Below, piece after piece: positions 1 to 7,105 of a DNA stretch of 49,067 nt (position 1 is its first letter; every line of letters starts with the position of its first letter). The notes below the pieces were generated by a model. It did not search any database. It was not told the origin of the DNA and saw nothing but the letters and a program-made list of their open reading frames with translations. Origin of the DNA: a virus; the IMG/VR virus record IMGVR_UViG_3300013132_000074, positions 1 through 49,067 of that record, one strand, 5' to 3'. The position numbers were made by a program, and so were the translations under genes.

Positions 1-249
1 TGGGCCATAGTTAGATCCATTCAAGCGGCTAACATCAATACTACTTCTGCACAGGTAGTAGAGATATCTCTTCGGCGCTCTGGTGTTAATTATATGCTCA
101 CGGATAATCTGTCGATCCCTGTAGGGGCGTCGGCTAGTGCTCTGGCGGATGTGTTATATATGGAGCCTGGAGACATCATAAGAGGGTACATAGTGTCAGG
201 TACTACTCTTAACGTCCACGTAGTCATATCTTACGAAGAGTACTCGTGA
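1..249 (+). CDS. C-terminal part of a small phage virion protein (5' end outside window)
   Basis: The frame is open from the first base to a TGA at 247-249 and gives 82 residues, starting WAIVRSIQAANINT and ending VVISYEEYS. The pattern of short beta strands, an 'LSIPVGAS' segment and a 'MEPGDIIRGY' turn resembles small beta-sandwich proteins that sit next to tail-fibre genes in many phages. No start codon is visible, so the gene begins upstream of the window. It is followed 16 nt later by another small virion gene with a good ribosome binding site. The role is inferred from appearance and context only; no catalytic motif is present. Confidence 0.6.
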   Translation, partial: WAIVRSIQAANINTTSAQVVEISLRRSGVNYMLTDNLSIPVGASASALADVLYMEPGDIIRGYIVSGTTLNVHVVISYEEYS

Positions 250-265
250 TAAGGAGAGGCCGGTC

Positions 266-472
266 ATGAGGAATAAAAACCAAACATTTGTTGGCCAACA
301 GCAAAGCGCATCGACTACCGCTGCGAATCAGCCTTTCTTTTTGGGAAAGATCACTATAAATCAGAATTTCTCGATTCCTACGGGTTTCAACGCAGTTACC
401 CCCGGGCCAGTAACAGTCGCTGACGAGGTTACCGTCACTGTTCCTGACGGCTCGACCTGGACGGTGGTCTGA
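266..472 (+). CDS. Small beta-rich tail/virion protein ending in 'VTVPDGSTWTVV'
   Basis: A 68-residue protein. Its second half (NQNFSIPTGFNAVTPGPVTV followed by an ADEVTVTVPDGSTW-type end) matches a short beta-helical cap sequence I know from the C-termini of marine phage tail fibres, where it usually closes a longer fibre. Here it is a stand-alone gene. The start is supported by AAGGAGAGG at 251-259. Its stop at 470-472 overlaps the ATG of the next gene (TGATG), indicating translational coupling. Probably a small tail-fibre tip or adhesin component; no enzymatic signature is present. Confidence 0.6.
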   Translation: MRNKNQTFVGQQQSASTTAANQPFFLGKITINQNFSIPTGFNAVTPGPVTVADEVTVTVPDGSTWTVV

Positions 473-1026
473 TGAGCATTATTTCGGCTAATAAGTTCAA
501 GACACTCGATGGAACTACTTATAACGTACCCATCCAGGTGGTGACTTCATCTCTGGGTACGGATTTGGGTACTACAGTATCAACCACATCTGATCGAACG
601 AATGATGCAGCAAGCTGGGGAATACAAAGCAATACGACTACTTGGCAGAATACATCTAATCTGCAACTGACCATCACGCCGAAATTTTCTACAAGTTTGA
701 TCAAACTCGGTTTATCCATCGCGATGTCTAATATAGGCAATCAGAATGCAGCAGGAATCCGAGTAATAAGAGGGTCCACTATATTATTCCGCCCAGCTAT
801 CAACACGACCGGTCCATACTCAACTGGGTATACTACCTCAGGCCAAGATTGCTATTTCCATCATTTCTTTGAGTTTTATGACCAGCCTGCTACAACCTCG
901 GCTGTAACCTACTCTTTACAGTACAGAGCGTATGCTTCTTCTTCTAGCCCGTGGTGGTTTGCTCTCCCAGTATCCAACCAGTGGGGATCAGCTAACTGGT
1001 TTACAGCCACGGAGATAGCGAAATGA
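472..1026 (+). CDS. Receptor-binding-like virion protein, cassette 1
   Basis: 184 residues, Ser/Thr/Asn-rich and beta-rich, with the pattern 'LQLTITPKFSTSLIKL ... FEFYDQPATTSAVTYSLQYR ... WFTATEIAK'. The same skeleton (ITPKYxTSKI, a DSPAT turn, a closing MEIAQ or TEIAK) occurs in the proteins at 1351 and 2186, so these are paralogues. This architecture is common in small phage tail-fibre or receptor-binding domains. The next gene starts inside its stop codon (ATGA). Inference: a virion adhesin paired with the XkdW-like protein that follows. Confidence 0.6.
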   Translation: MSIISANKFKTLDGTTYNVPIQVVTSSLGTDLGTTVSTTSDRTNDAASWGIQSNTTTWQNTSNLQLTITPKFSTSLIKLGLSIAMSNIGNQNAAGIRVIRGSTILFRPAINTTGPYSTGYTTSGQDCYFHHFFEFYDQPATTSAVTYSLQYRAYASSSSPWWFALPVSNQWGSANWFTATEIAK

Positions 1027-1358
1027 ATCGTGTTATCTCAATTCCCGATGCTCTAGAGTCTCTCTGCGCTGGATCTGAATGGACGGTGTTGGGGAATGAT
1101 CCGGATCGAATAATCTGGCACAAACCACCCGTTAAGATTCCCACCAAAGAAGAAATTGAAGCAGAAGTAACACGCCTCCAATCTGAGTACGATTCTCACC
1201 TCTACGCCCGCCAACGTGCTCCCGAGTATCCACCCCTCTCGGACCTCGCGGATGCCCTCTACTGGCAGGCTCAGGGGGACAACGAACCGATGGCTCGTTA
1301 CGTGGCGGCGTGCGAGGCCGTGAAGGCGAAGTACCCGAAGGGAGGAAACGATGCCTAG
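1023..1358 (+). CDS. XkdW-like small phage protein, cassette 1 (possible fibre chaperone)
   Basis: 111 residues, beginning MNRVISIPDALESLCAGSEW and ending with a helical region containing 'EYPPLSDLADALYWQAQGD ... ACEAVKAKYPKG'. The features 'I-x-W ... P-T-x-x-E-I' and 'YPP-x-x-D' resemble XkdW and related small proteins encoded immediately 3' of tail-fibre genes. Two further copies lie at 1881 and 2707, each directly behind an adhesin-like gene. The ATGA overlap with the upstream gene and an 8-nt overlap with the downstream one suggest coupled translation. A tail-fibre assembly role is inferred from synteny and has not been shown for this family. Confidence 0.6.
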   Translation: MNRVISIPDALESLCAGSEWTVLGNDPDRIIWHKPPVKIPTKEEIEAEVTRLQSEYDSHLYARQRAPEYPPLSDLADALYWQAQGDNEPMARYVAACEAVKAKYPKGGNDA

Positions 1359-1884
1359 TTACGCGAAATTTGACGTGTGGCAGAACACTGCGGGTGTGAA
1401 CTACGGTACAGTTCTGCAGGTGCAATCAACAACTCTAACGAACACGTTCTCAACCACCACCCTCATCTCATCGGGTGGATCTGCGATCACGGGGCTCTCG
1501 GTGAACATCACACCGAAGTACGCAACGAGCAAGATCCTCGTGTTCGGGCACATGGTAACGGGAAACAGCATATACACGCAGAGTTACTTCAAGCTGAAGA
1601 GAACGATATCAGCAACAACCACAGAGATTGGTGGAGGAACAGCTGTGGGCAGCAGGCCTGGCGTTATAGCAAAGGCGTATTTCGATTCTGCATCAGTGGG
1701 CCAATCTGCTCCCTTTTCCTACCTCGATTCTCCCGCAACGGTATCTCAGGTTACTTACCAGATGTTCCTGGGAACGGAGAACGCATCATACTCCGCTCAC
1801 ATCAACAGAACAGAAACGGATGGAGATAACGTGTTCGGTGCCCGCGGAGCTTCAACGATCACAGTTATGGAGATAGCACAATGA
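1351..1884 (+). CDS. Receptor-binding-like virion protein, cassette 2
   Basis: 177 residues with N-terminus 'YAKFDVWQNTAGVNYGTVLQV', core 'LSVNITPKYATSKILVFGHM', a 'SYLDSPATVSQVTYQMFL' strand pair and the C-terminus 'STITVMEIAQ'. This is a typical small beta-sandwich adhesin found in tail-fibre regions of marine phages. GGGAGG at 1340-1345 supports the ATG at 1351, inside the end of the previous gene. It is most similar to the protein at 2186, which shares the 'VW(Q/K)xTAGVN' start and the 'MEIAQ' end. Inference: one of three alternative or co-assembled receptor-binding tips. Confidence 0.62.
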   Translation: MPSYAKFDVWQNTAGVNYGTVLQVQSTTLTNTFSTTTLISSGGSAITGLSVNITPKYATSKILVFGHMVTGNSIYTQSYFKLKRTISATTTEIGGGTAVGSRPGVIAKAYFDSASVGQSAPFSYLDSPATVSQVTYQMFLGTENASYSAHINRTETDGDNVFGARGASTITVMEIAQ

Positions 1885-2183
1885 TAGATAAAGCACTAAT
1901 GAGCCTCCGCCCGGGAGCCCAGTGGGCGATGGCAGGAGATGAGTACGAGGGAATCCAGTGGTTGGATGGAGCGCAGAGCCTCCCCACCAAGGCAGAGGTT
2001 CTCGCAGAGGTTGCCCGCCTCAGGGATGAAGCATCCCGCACCGCCTACAGAGAGCTTCGCGCGCGAGAGTACCCACCCGTGGAGGATTACCTCGATGCCG
2101 TGGTCAAGGGCGATCAAGAACAGATAGATAGGTACATAGCGGCGTGCCTCGCGGTGAAGGCGAAGTACCCGAAGCCGGAGTAA
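1881..2183 (+). CDS. XkdW-like small phage protein, cassette 2
   Basis: 100 residues beginning MIDKALMSLRPGAQWAMAGD. It shares 'DEYEGIQWLDGAQSLPTKAE' with the third copy at 2707 and 'RAREYPPVEDYLDAVVKGD ... ACLAVKAKYPKPE' with the first at 1023. It overlaps the upstream adhesin-like gene by ATGA. The clear paralogy indicates that the adhesin plus small-protein pair was duplicated as a unit. A function as fibre-folding or attachment chaperone is inferred from the conserved pairing. Confidence 0.6.
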   Translation: MIDKALMSLRPGAQWAMAGDEYEGIQWLDGAQSLPTKAEVLAEVARLRDEASRTAYRELRAREYPPVEDYLDAVVKGDQEQIDRYIAACLAVKAKYPKPE

Positions 2184-2185
2184 CG

Positions 2186-2710
2186 ATGCCAGTAACCATA
2201 GAAGGAACAGGTACAATAAACTATAATGTCTGGAAGAGTACTGCGGGTGTGAACCGCAACGCAGTCTTACAAGTAAGATACAGTGCTCTCAATACTTCTG
2301 TGATAACGACGAGCATCACGGCGTACTCGGACATCGAGTCACTGACTATAACACCTTACTACAACACCAGCAGGATTCTCATGATAGCCAACTACGGCGC
2401 CTCCGGAGCAGGAGGTATAAGGTTCATGAGAGATTCTACTGTTCTCACCGCAGGACAGACAGGAGGGGCGGCGTACATGCACTGGGAGGCCAACTCTCAA
2501 ACACAAGGTAACTTCGATGGTGGTTCCCTCAGGACGCAATTTACCTTGATGTTTTATGATTCTCCTGCTTCTACGTCTTTGTTGACATACAAGACGCAGA
2601 TAACTGCGTATGACGGTTCTGGGACTGATGGATTTGGTGTGGGAACTGCTCCGGGTGCTTATTCCGGAGGACTGTTCTCCGGATTTCTACTCATGGAGAT
2701 AGCACAATGA
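2186..2710 (+). CDS. Receptor-binding-like virion protein, cassette 3
   Basis: 174 residues from the ATG at 2186, chosen over an in-frame ATG at 2144 because GGAG at 2177-2180 precedes it at normal spacing and because the paralogue at 1351 aligns from here. Features are 'YNVWKSTAGVNRNAVLQV', 'ESLTITPYYNTSRILMIANY', 'LMFYDSPASTSLLTYKTQI' and 'FLLMEIAQ'. It overlaps the next gene by ATGA. Beta-rich, without membrane segments or catalytic motifs. Inferred to be a tail-fibre tip or adhesin. Confidence 0.62.
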   Translation: MPVTIEGTGTINYNVWKSTAGVNRNAVLQVRYSALNTSVITTSITAYSDIESLTITPYYNTSRILMIANYGASGAGGIRFMRDSTVLTAGQTGGAAYMHWEANSQTQGNFDGGSLRTQFTLMFYDSPASTSLLTYKTQITAYDGSGTDGFGVGTAPGAYSGGLFSGFLLMEIAQ

Positions 2711-3015
2711 ACAAGATCACAATACATGCTGCGCTATCTAGTCTTCGACCAAAGGCCGAATGGACAGCTCGAGGAGATGAATACGAGGGCATACAGTGGC
2801 TCGACAAGACCCAGACCATGCCTACGAGAGAAGAAATTCGCCTGGAGATTCAACGACTCGAGGCCCAAGCGATCGATACAGAATACCAGCGCCTCCGAGC
2901 AAGAGAATATCCGTCCATCGGAGATCAACTCGACGCACTCTTTCACGCAGGCGCGTTCCCACCAGAGATGGCCGCCAAGATCCAAGCCATCAAAGATAAA
3001 TTCCCAAAAAGTTGA
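2707..3015 (+). CDS. XkdW-like small phage protein, cassette 3
   Basis: 102 residues beginning MNKITIHAALSSLRPKAEW, with 'DEYEGIQWLDKTQTMPTREE' almost identical to the copy at 1881 and a helical C-terminus ('LRAREYPSIGDQLDALFHAG ... IQAIKDKFPKS'). It is the last member of the triplicated pairs, and its C-terminus has diverged: the AC-x-AVKAKYPK end is replaced by a different helix. The next gene, a long fibre, starts 24 nt downstream. Confidence 0.6.
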   Translation: MNKITIHAALSSLRPKAEWTARGDEYEGIQWLDKTQTMPTREEIRLEIQRLEAQAIDTEYQRLRAREYPSIGDQLDALFHAGAFPPEMAAKIQAIKDKFPKS

Positions 3016-3039
3016 CACAGTTACTGATGAACGAATAAA

Positions 3040-5019
3040 ATGAGATTTGACTCCGCAACCCTCGTAGCAAACACAATCGTCTCGGGATCCTTCGAGATAA
3101 CCGGCACGACGGTGCCCGGAGACAACTCGTCCTACGACCTCGGGTCGGTCTCCAAGTCGTGGAGGACCATCTATTCCACGGCACTCTCGGGGTCTCTCAC
3201 GAAGTTGGCAGGCGGCGGAGACTACCTCGTCGCGGGCACCGGCATCCAGCTCTCCACGGGATCATCCGGTGCGGTCACCATCGCGTCATCAGTCGCTGGA
3301 AGCAGCTTCGTCTCTGGCCTCAACACCCAGGTGCAGTTCAACGACGGCGGCAGTTTCGGGTCAAGCAACCTCCTGACGTTCAATAAGGTCACAGGCGCTC
3401 TCACGTCCTCTGTCCTCGTCGCGACAGGACTCAGTGGATCTCTCACGAAGTTGAGCGATGGCACGACCAACTACCTGCAGGCCGGCAGTGGCATATACAT
3501 CGTCACTCAGTCCAACGGCTCCATACTCATCACAGGATCTTCGCAGGTCACACTTGGTGGAGCGAACACGAACGTCCAGTTCAATGACGGCGGCGTGCTC
3601 GGCGGAGATGCCAACTTCACCTTCAACAAGACCACCGACACTCTCACAGTCACCAACCTCTCGGGTTCTCTCACCAAACTCTCGACAGGCGGAGACTACC
3701 TCATCGGCGGCAGCGGCATCCAGCTCTCCACTGGTTCTTCAGGAGCTGTCACAATCACTTCGACTGTTGCAGGCAGCAGTCTCATCGGTGGATCCAACAC
3801 ACAGGTTCAGTTCAACGACAACAATTCATTTGCCGGAAATAGTGGACTCACCTACAACAAGACGACGGGCGCCCTCACAGGAACTTATGTGGTCGCCTCC
3901 ACAGGATTCAGCGGCTCCCTCACGAAACTGAACGATGGATCCAACTACATCGTTGGCAGCGGCGGAGTCGTGGTCACCACGGGATCCAACGGGTCCATCA
4001 CGATGTCTCTCGGGACCTCGACCTACACCACGGCCTCATTCACGAACGCCACCTCGGTCCTCGTGAACCACGCGATGGGCACAACGATCTACGACATCGA
4101 GGTATTTGATACTTCGTATAGCAAGATCATTCCGATGACTGCCACGGCGACCACCCCGACCCAGGCCAACATCACCTTCGCGATCCCGACATCGGGGTTC
4201 ATTGCGGTCGGAGGTCCAACCTCAGGAGTCACGGGTGCGGGACTCTTGCAGGCAGCAGTTTATGTCGGTGTCAATAATGCGATACAATCTTCTGTTGTTC
4301 AAGACACTCCACTCAATGTACAGACCACCCTCTATTCTCTTGGTAGCGATATAACAAGACCTACAAACTCTCGATTTACAATAAGCGGACCAGGAACTTA
4401 TAGATTGCAGGGTATTGTGGGCCTTGTAGACTCTGTTCAAAATTACAGCGGTTATCAGTGGTATGATGTCACAAATTCTGCTTATATAGGTGTTGCTGCA
4501 TACGCAGAAGATGCAGCAGCATTTTTGGCATCCACAACATCTGCTCTAGCTTATGTAACAATTTCTTCTTCCACAACATATGAACTAAGACAGGCGTACA
4601 GCGGTGTAACTGTTACTGTTTATGATAAAATTCAAGTCGAGATCACAAAAGTCACAGGATTCACTTCTGCCCTCGGGATCACACAGACTGTAGGTTCTGC
4701 CCCCTACTACGGTGCACGCGCGTGGGTTAACTTCAACGGCACGGGAACGGTTGCAATAAGAGCAAGTGCCAATATTTCAAGCATCACAGACAACGGGGTT
4801 GGGTCCTACACGCTTAATTTTACATTGCCCATGCAAGACTCTAATTTTGTTGTCATGGGCACCAGTGAACATGATGCGGGGTTATCAGTAGACTGGGCAG
4901 TCATTGACGGTGATGTTACAACATCTTCACCGTCTAATTCTTCTGTTCGCGTAAATTTCTTAGGGAACAACTCCGCAATGAGGGACTCAAGGTTTTGTTT
5001 CTTTACTATATTCAGGTGA
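3040..5019 (+). CDS. Long modular tail-fibre protein with C-terminal adhesive domain
   Basis: 659 residues. The N-terminus (MRFDSATLVANTIVSGSFEI, then a 'VPGDNSSYDLGSVSKSWRTIY' motif) is shared with the fibre at 5651. Residues about 50-330 contain four repeats of 'SGSLTKLxxGGDYLxxGxGI' and 'NTQVQFNDxGxFxG' units typical of trimeric beta-structured fibre shafts. From about residue 395 the composition changes to a more AT-rich region encoding a globular, possibly jelly-roll, domain. The last 110 residues ('YGARAWVNFNGTGTVAIRAS ... SITDNGVGSYTLNF') form a widespread phage-fibre terminal domain. Probably host recognition. No clear Shine-Dalgarno sequence precedes the ATG. Confidence 0.8.
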   Translation: MRFDSATLVANTIVSGSFEITGTTVPGDNSSYDLGSVSKSWRTIYSTALSGSLTKLAGGGDYLVAGTGIQLSTGSSGAVTIASSVAGSSFVSGLNTQVQFNDGGSFGSSNLLTFNKVTGALTSSVLVATGLSGSLTKLSDGTTNYLQAGSGIYIVTQSNGSILITGSSQVTLGGANTNVQFNDGGVLGGDANFTFNKTTDTLTVTNLSGSLTKLSTGGDYLIGGSGIQLSTGSSGAVTITSTVAGSSLIGGSNTQVQFNDNNSFAGNSGLTYNKTTGALTGTYVVASTGFSGSLTKLNDGSNYIVGSGGVVVTTGSNGSITMSLGTSTYTTASFTNATSVLVNHAMGTTIYDIEVFDTSYSKIIPMTATATTPTQANITFAIPTSGFIAVGGPTSGVTGAGLLQAAVYVGVNNAIQSSVVQDTPLNVQTTLYSLGSDITRPTNSRFTISGPGTYRLQGIVGLVDSVQNYSGYQWYDVTNSAYIGVAAYAEDAAAFLASTTSALAYVTISSSTTYELRQAYSGVTVTVYDKIQVEITKVTGFTSALGITQTVGSAPYYGARAWVNFNGTGTVAIRASANISSITDNGVGSYTLNFTLPMQDSNFVVMGTSEHDAGLSVDWAVIDGDVTTSSPSNSSVRVNFLGNNSAMRDSRFCFFTIFR

Positions 5020-5029
5020 GTAAATCAAC

Positions 5030-5272
5030 ATGACAAATCCAAGAATAATCTACCAGACAGACGAGGGCGGCGTAGCCGTCGTAGTTCCGACTCCAGAGGC
5101 GCTTTCACTCTACAGTCTCGAGGCGATCGCCCTCAAGGACGTGCCTGCAGGAAAACCCTTCAAGATCGTGGACGCCTCCGACATCCCATCCGATCGCACC
5201 TTTCGCTCCGCATGGGAGGTCGATCCTGCCGACCTCACCGACGGCGTCGGGTCGGAGTCAAATTCATTCTGA
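5030..5272 (+). CDS. Small conserved phage protein ('ALKDVPAGKPFKIVDASDIP' family)
   Basis: 80 residues with the segment 'ALKDVPAGKPFKIVDASDIP' followed by 'SDRTFRSAWEVD'. I recognise this as a small protein commonly encoded just downstream of phage tail-fibre genes. Its biochemical role is not known to me. It lies 10 nt after the fibre and 7 nt before the next small gene, so the three probably form one transcript. Association with fibre assembly is suggested by position only. Confidence 0.6.
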   Translation: MTNPRIIYQTDEGGVAVVVPTPEALSLYSLEAIALKDVPAGKPFKIVDASDIPSDRTFRSAWEVDPADLTDGVGSESNSF

Positions 5273-5279
5273 GGACACA

Positions 5280-5522
5280 ATGATAAAGGTAAACATCAAC
5301 AAGGCCAAGGACATCGCACACGACAAACGCCGCGCGGCGAGGGCCGCTGAGTTCGCACCCCACGACGAGATCATCTCAAAGCGGATACCGGGAACCGCGG
5401 AGGCGACCGCGGAGGCGGCTAGAGCCGCAATCAGGGAGAAGTACGCAACCATTCAGGACGAGATAGACGCAGCGGAGGACGTCGACACGCTGAAGTCGAT
5501 TGTCACCTCTCTTTCTCTGTGA
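5280..5522 (+). CDS. Small helical phage protein ('AHDKRRAARAAEFAPHDEII' family)
   Basis: 80 residues, strongly helical and charged, beginning MIKVNINKAKDIAHDKRRAA, with 'EFAPHDEIISKRIPGTAE' and a C-terminal 'IQDEIDAAEDVDTLKSIVTS' helix. This protein recurs beside the preceding small family next to tail fibres in phages and prophages. No function is established that I know of; a chaperone-like or fibre-linked role is a guess from synteny. GAGGACACA before the ATG provides a plausible ribosome binding site. Confidence 0.6.
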   Translation: MIKVNINKAKDIAHDKRRAARAAEFAPHDEIISKRIPGTAEATAEAARAAIREKYATIQDEIDAAEDVDTLKSIVTSLSL

Positions 5523-5650
5523 CATATTTCGCACTCCGTATATTTACGGGAACTAATGCGCAAGTGTACACCCAGGAATACAATTATCTCTCATGTGAAG
5601 CAATCCGTTTTATTCCTTTCTAACGAGTTGTACATTAACGAAAGTTAGAA

Positions 5651-7012
5651 ATGAGAATAGACTCACCGAATTTAGTCGGCTCGACCGTGATAACGGGATC
5701 GGCGGTCGTGACCGGATCCGTAGTGCCCGGGTCCGACCTGCTCTACGACTTCGGATCGTCCCTCAAGCGGTGGGGAAACGTCTACGCCGTCAACCTCAGC
5801 GGTTCGTTCACGGGAAGCAACGTCACTGCGGGTCAGGTCATCGTCGCAGGCACCGGAGGTGTCCTCAGCGGGACCAATAACTTCTTCTGGGACAACTCTG
5901 CGACGCGTCTCGGAATAGGCACTTCCTCACTCACCTCCACGCTCACGTTGTCTGGTTCTTCTACGACTACCATTCCCGTGTTGACAGTGAGGCAAGGAGC
6001 GGTCACTCCCGGAGCTGCCTCCCTAGACGTACAGAACAGGTTGGGCGCCTCCACGTTCTGGGTGAGCGGCAGCGGCACGTCGTTCTTCTCCGGCTCGGTA
6101 GGAATTGGTACTTCAGTCTTCTCGGCGACGCTATTCGTTTCCGGTGGAACTGCAGCTGCCAACTCCACGGTCATCTTTAGGGAGGGCGTGGCGAATGCCC
6201 TCGGCGGTGCAGAAGTCCTAGATGTTCAGAGGAGCAGCGGATCCAGTCTCTTCTGGGTGAGCGGCAGCGGCAACTCCTACTTCTCCGGCTCAGTCGGGAT
6301 CGGAGCCACGCAACCTGCTGGTCGACTCGACGTCACCGGCGTCTCAGGATCACTCTTTCTCATCAACGATGACATGTCGGGGTCTCTCTTCTCCGTCAAC
6401 AACGTGTCGGGCCTGCCGCTCTTTGAGGTGTTCTCCGACAATAGAGTCGTCGCCGGAGGCTACGCTCTCAACGCCTTGACGGTCACAGGATCGCAGGTCG
6501 GCATCGGAGCCACGACTCCTGGAGGTCGCCTCGACGTGGTCGGTGTCTCCGGATCCGTCCTCCTCGTCACAGATGACATGTCTGGATCGTTGTTCTCCGT
6601 GAACAATGTTTCTGGCCTCCCAATTTTCGAAGTTTTTTCTGACAACACTCTCGTCCTCGGAGGATTTAATTCCTCTGACCTCGTGATATCCGGCTCGAGG
6701 GTGGGAATCGGCACGACTGCGACGGGCGACAAACTTGCCGTTAACGGATCGATGTCCGTCACAGGTTCGATCCTTCCCGGTCAAGACGTTGCCTACAACC
6801 TCGGCTCCTCCACGAGACGCTGGGCCAACATCTTCACCGGAGACTTGCACCTCCAAAACGAGAGAGGAAACTGGACCATCATCGAGGAGGACGACTGCCT
6901 CACCGTTCGCAACAACAAGACGGGGAAGCGTTACAAGATCAACATGACGCCGATGCCCGAGCTCGACGAACCCCTCGGAAACTTCTCCACGGGACCCAAG
7001 CCTAACGCTTAA
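5651..7012 (+). CDS. Tail-fibre protein with duplicated 'SGSLFSVNNVSGLP' modules
   Basis: 453 residues. The N-terminus (MRIDSPNLVGSTVITGSAVV and a 'LLYDFGSSLKRWGNVYAV' motif) matches the fibre at 3040. The centre holds two copies of 'DDMSGSLFSVNNVSGLP(L/I)FEVF' with 'VGIGxTxPxGRLDV' turns, typical of fibre shafts. The last 75 residues ('LGSSTRRWANIFTGDLHLQNERG ... GKRYKINM ... LGNFSTGPK') match the C-terminus of the next fibre at 7106, a domain I know from marine phage fibres. The shared ends with different centres show module shuffling. Probably a long- or short-tail-fibre subunit. Confidence 0.75.
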   Translation: MRIDSPNLVGSTVITGSAVVTGSVVPGSDLLYDFGSSLKRWGNVYAVNLSGSFTGSNVTAGQVIVAGTGGVLSGTNNFFWDNSATRLGIGTSSLTSTLTLSGSSTTTIPVLTVRQGAVTPGAASLDVQNRLGASTFWVSGSGTSFFSGSVGIGTSVFSATLFVSGGTAAANSTVIFREGVANALGGAEVLDVQRSSGSSLFWVSGSGNSYFSGSVGIGATQPAGRLDVTGVSGSLFLINDDMSGSLFSVNNVSGLPLFEVFSDNRVVAGGYALNALTVTGSQVGIGATTPGGRLDVVGVSGSVLLVTDDMSGSLFSVNNVSGLPIFEVFSDNTLVLGGFNSSDLVISGSRVGIGTTATGDKLAVNGSMSVTGSILPGQDVAYNLGSSTRRWANIFTGDLHLQNERGNWTIIEEDDCLTVRNNKTGKRYKINMTPMPELDEPLGNFSTGPKPNA

Positions 7013-7049
7013 ATCACAAGCGATTATTGGACAATTCCACGTGATCACC

Positions 7050-7058
7050 ATACTTAAG
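7050..7058 (+). promoter_or_regulatory. Candidate late-promoter motif ATACTTAAG
   Basis: The sequence ATACTTAAG lies in the 93-nt gap before the fibre gene at 7106. It fits the recurring AT[A/T/C][C/G]TTA motif seen before several other genes and is identical to the minus-strand copy at 31514-31522. The distance to the start codon (47 nt) is longer than for most copies. A perfect 6-bp hairpin at 7062-7078 lies between motif and gene. Confidence 0.3.
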
Positions 7059-7105
7059 GACGGGAAGTAGCTCTTCCCTTCACAACAATCCCGGGAGTAT
7101 GAATC

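Noticed and set aside
3012-3041. Sigma70-like promoter (TTGACA, 18-nt gap, TAAAAT) before the fibre at 3040
   Set aside because: The would-be -10 overlaps the start codon, so the message would begin inside the gene; probably coincidental.
6350-7051. Antisense open frame of 233 codons opposite the fibre at 5651
   Set aside because: Complement of repetitive fibre sequence with no ribosome binding site or family resemblance; the sense frame has clear fibre motifs shared with neighbours.
7062-7078. Perfect inverted repeat GGGAAG/CTTCCC as a terminator
   Set aside because: No T-run follows and the candidate promoter motif is upstream of it, so it is at most a leader hairpin.
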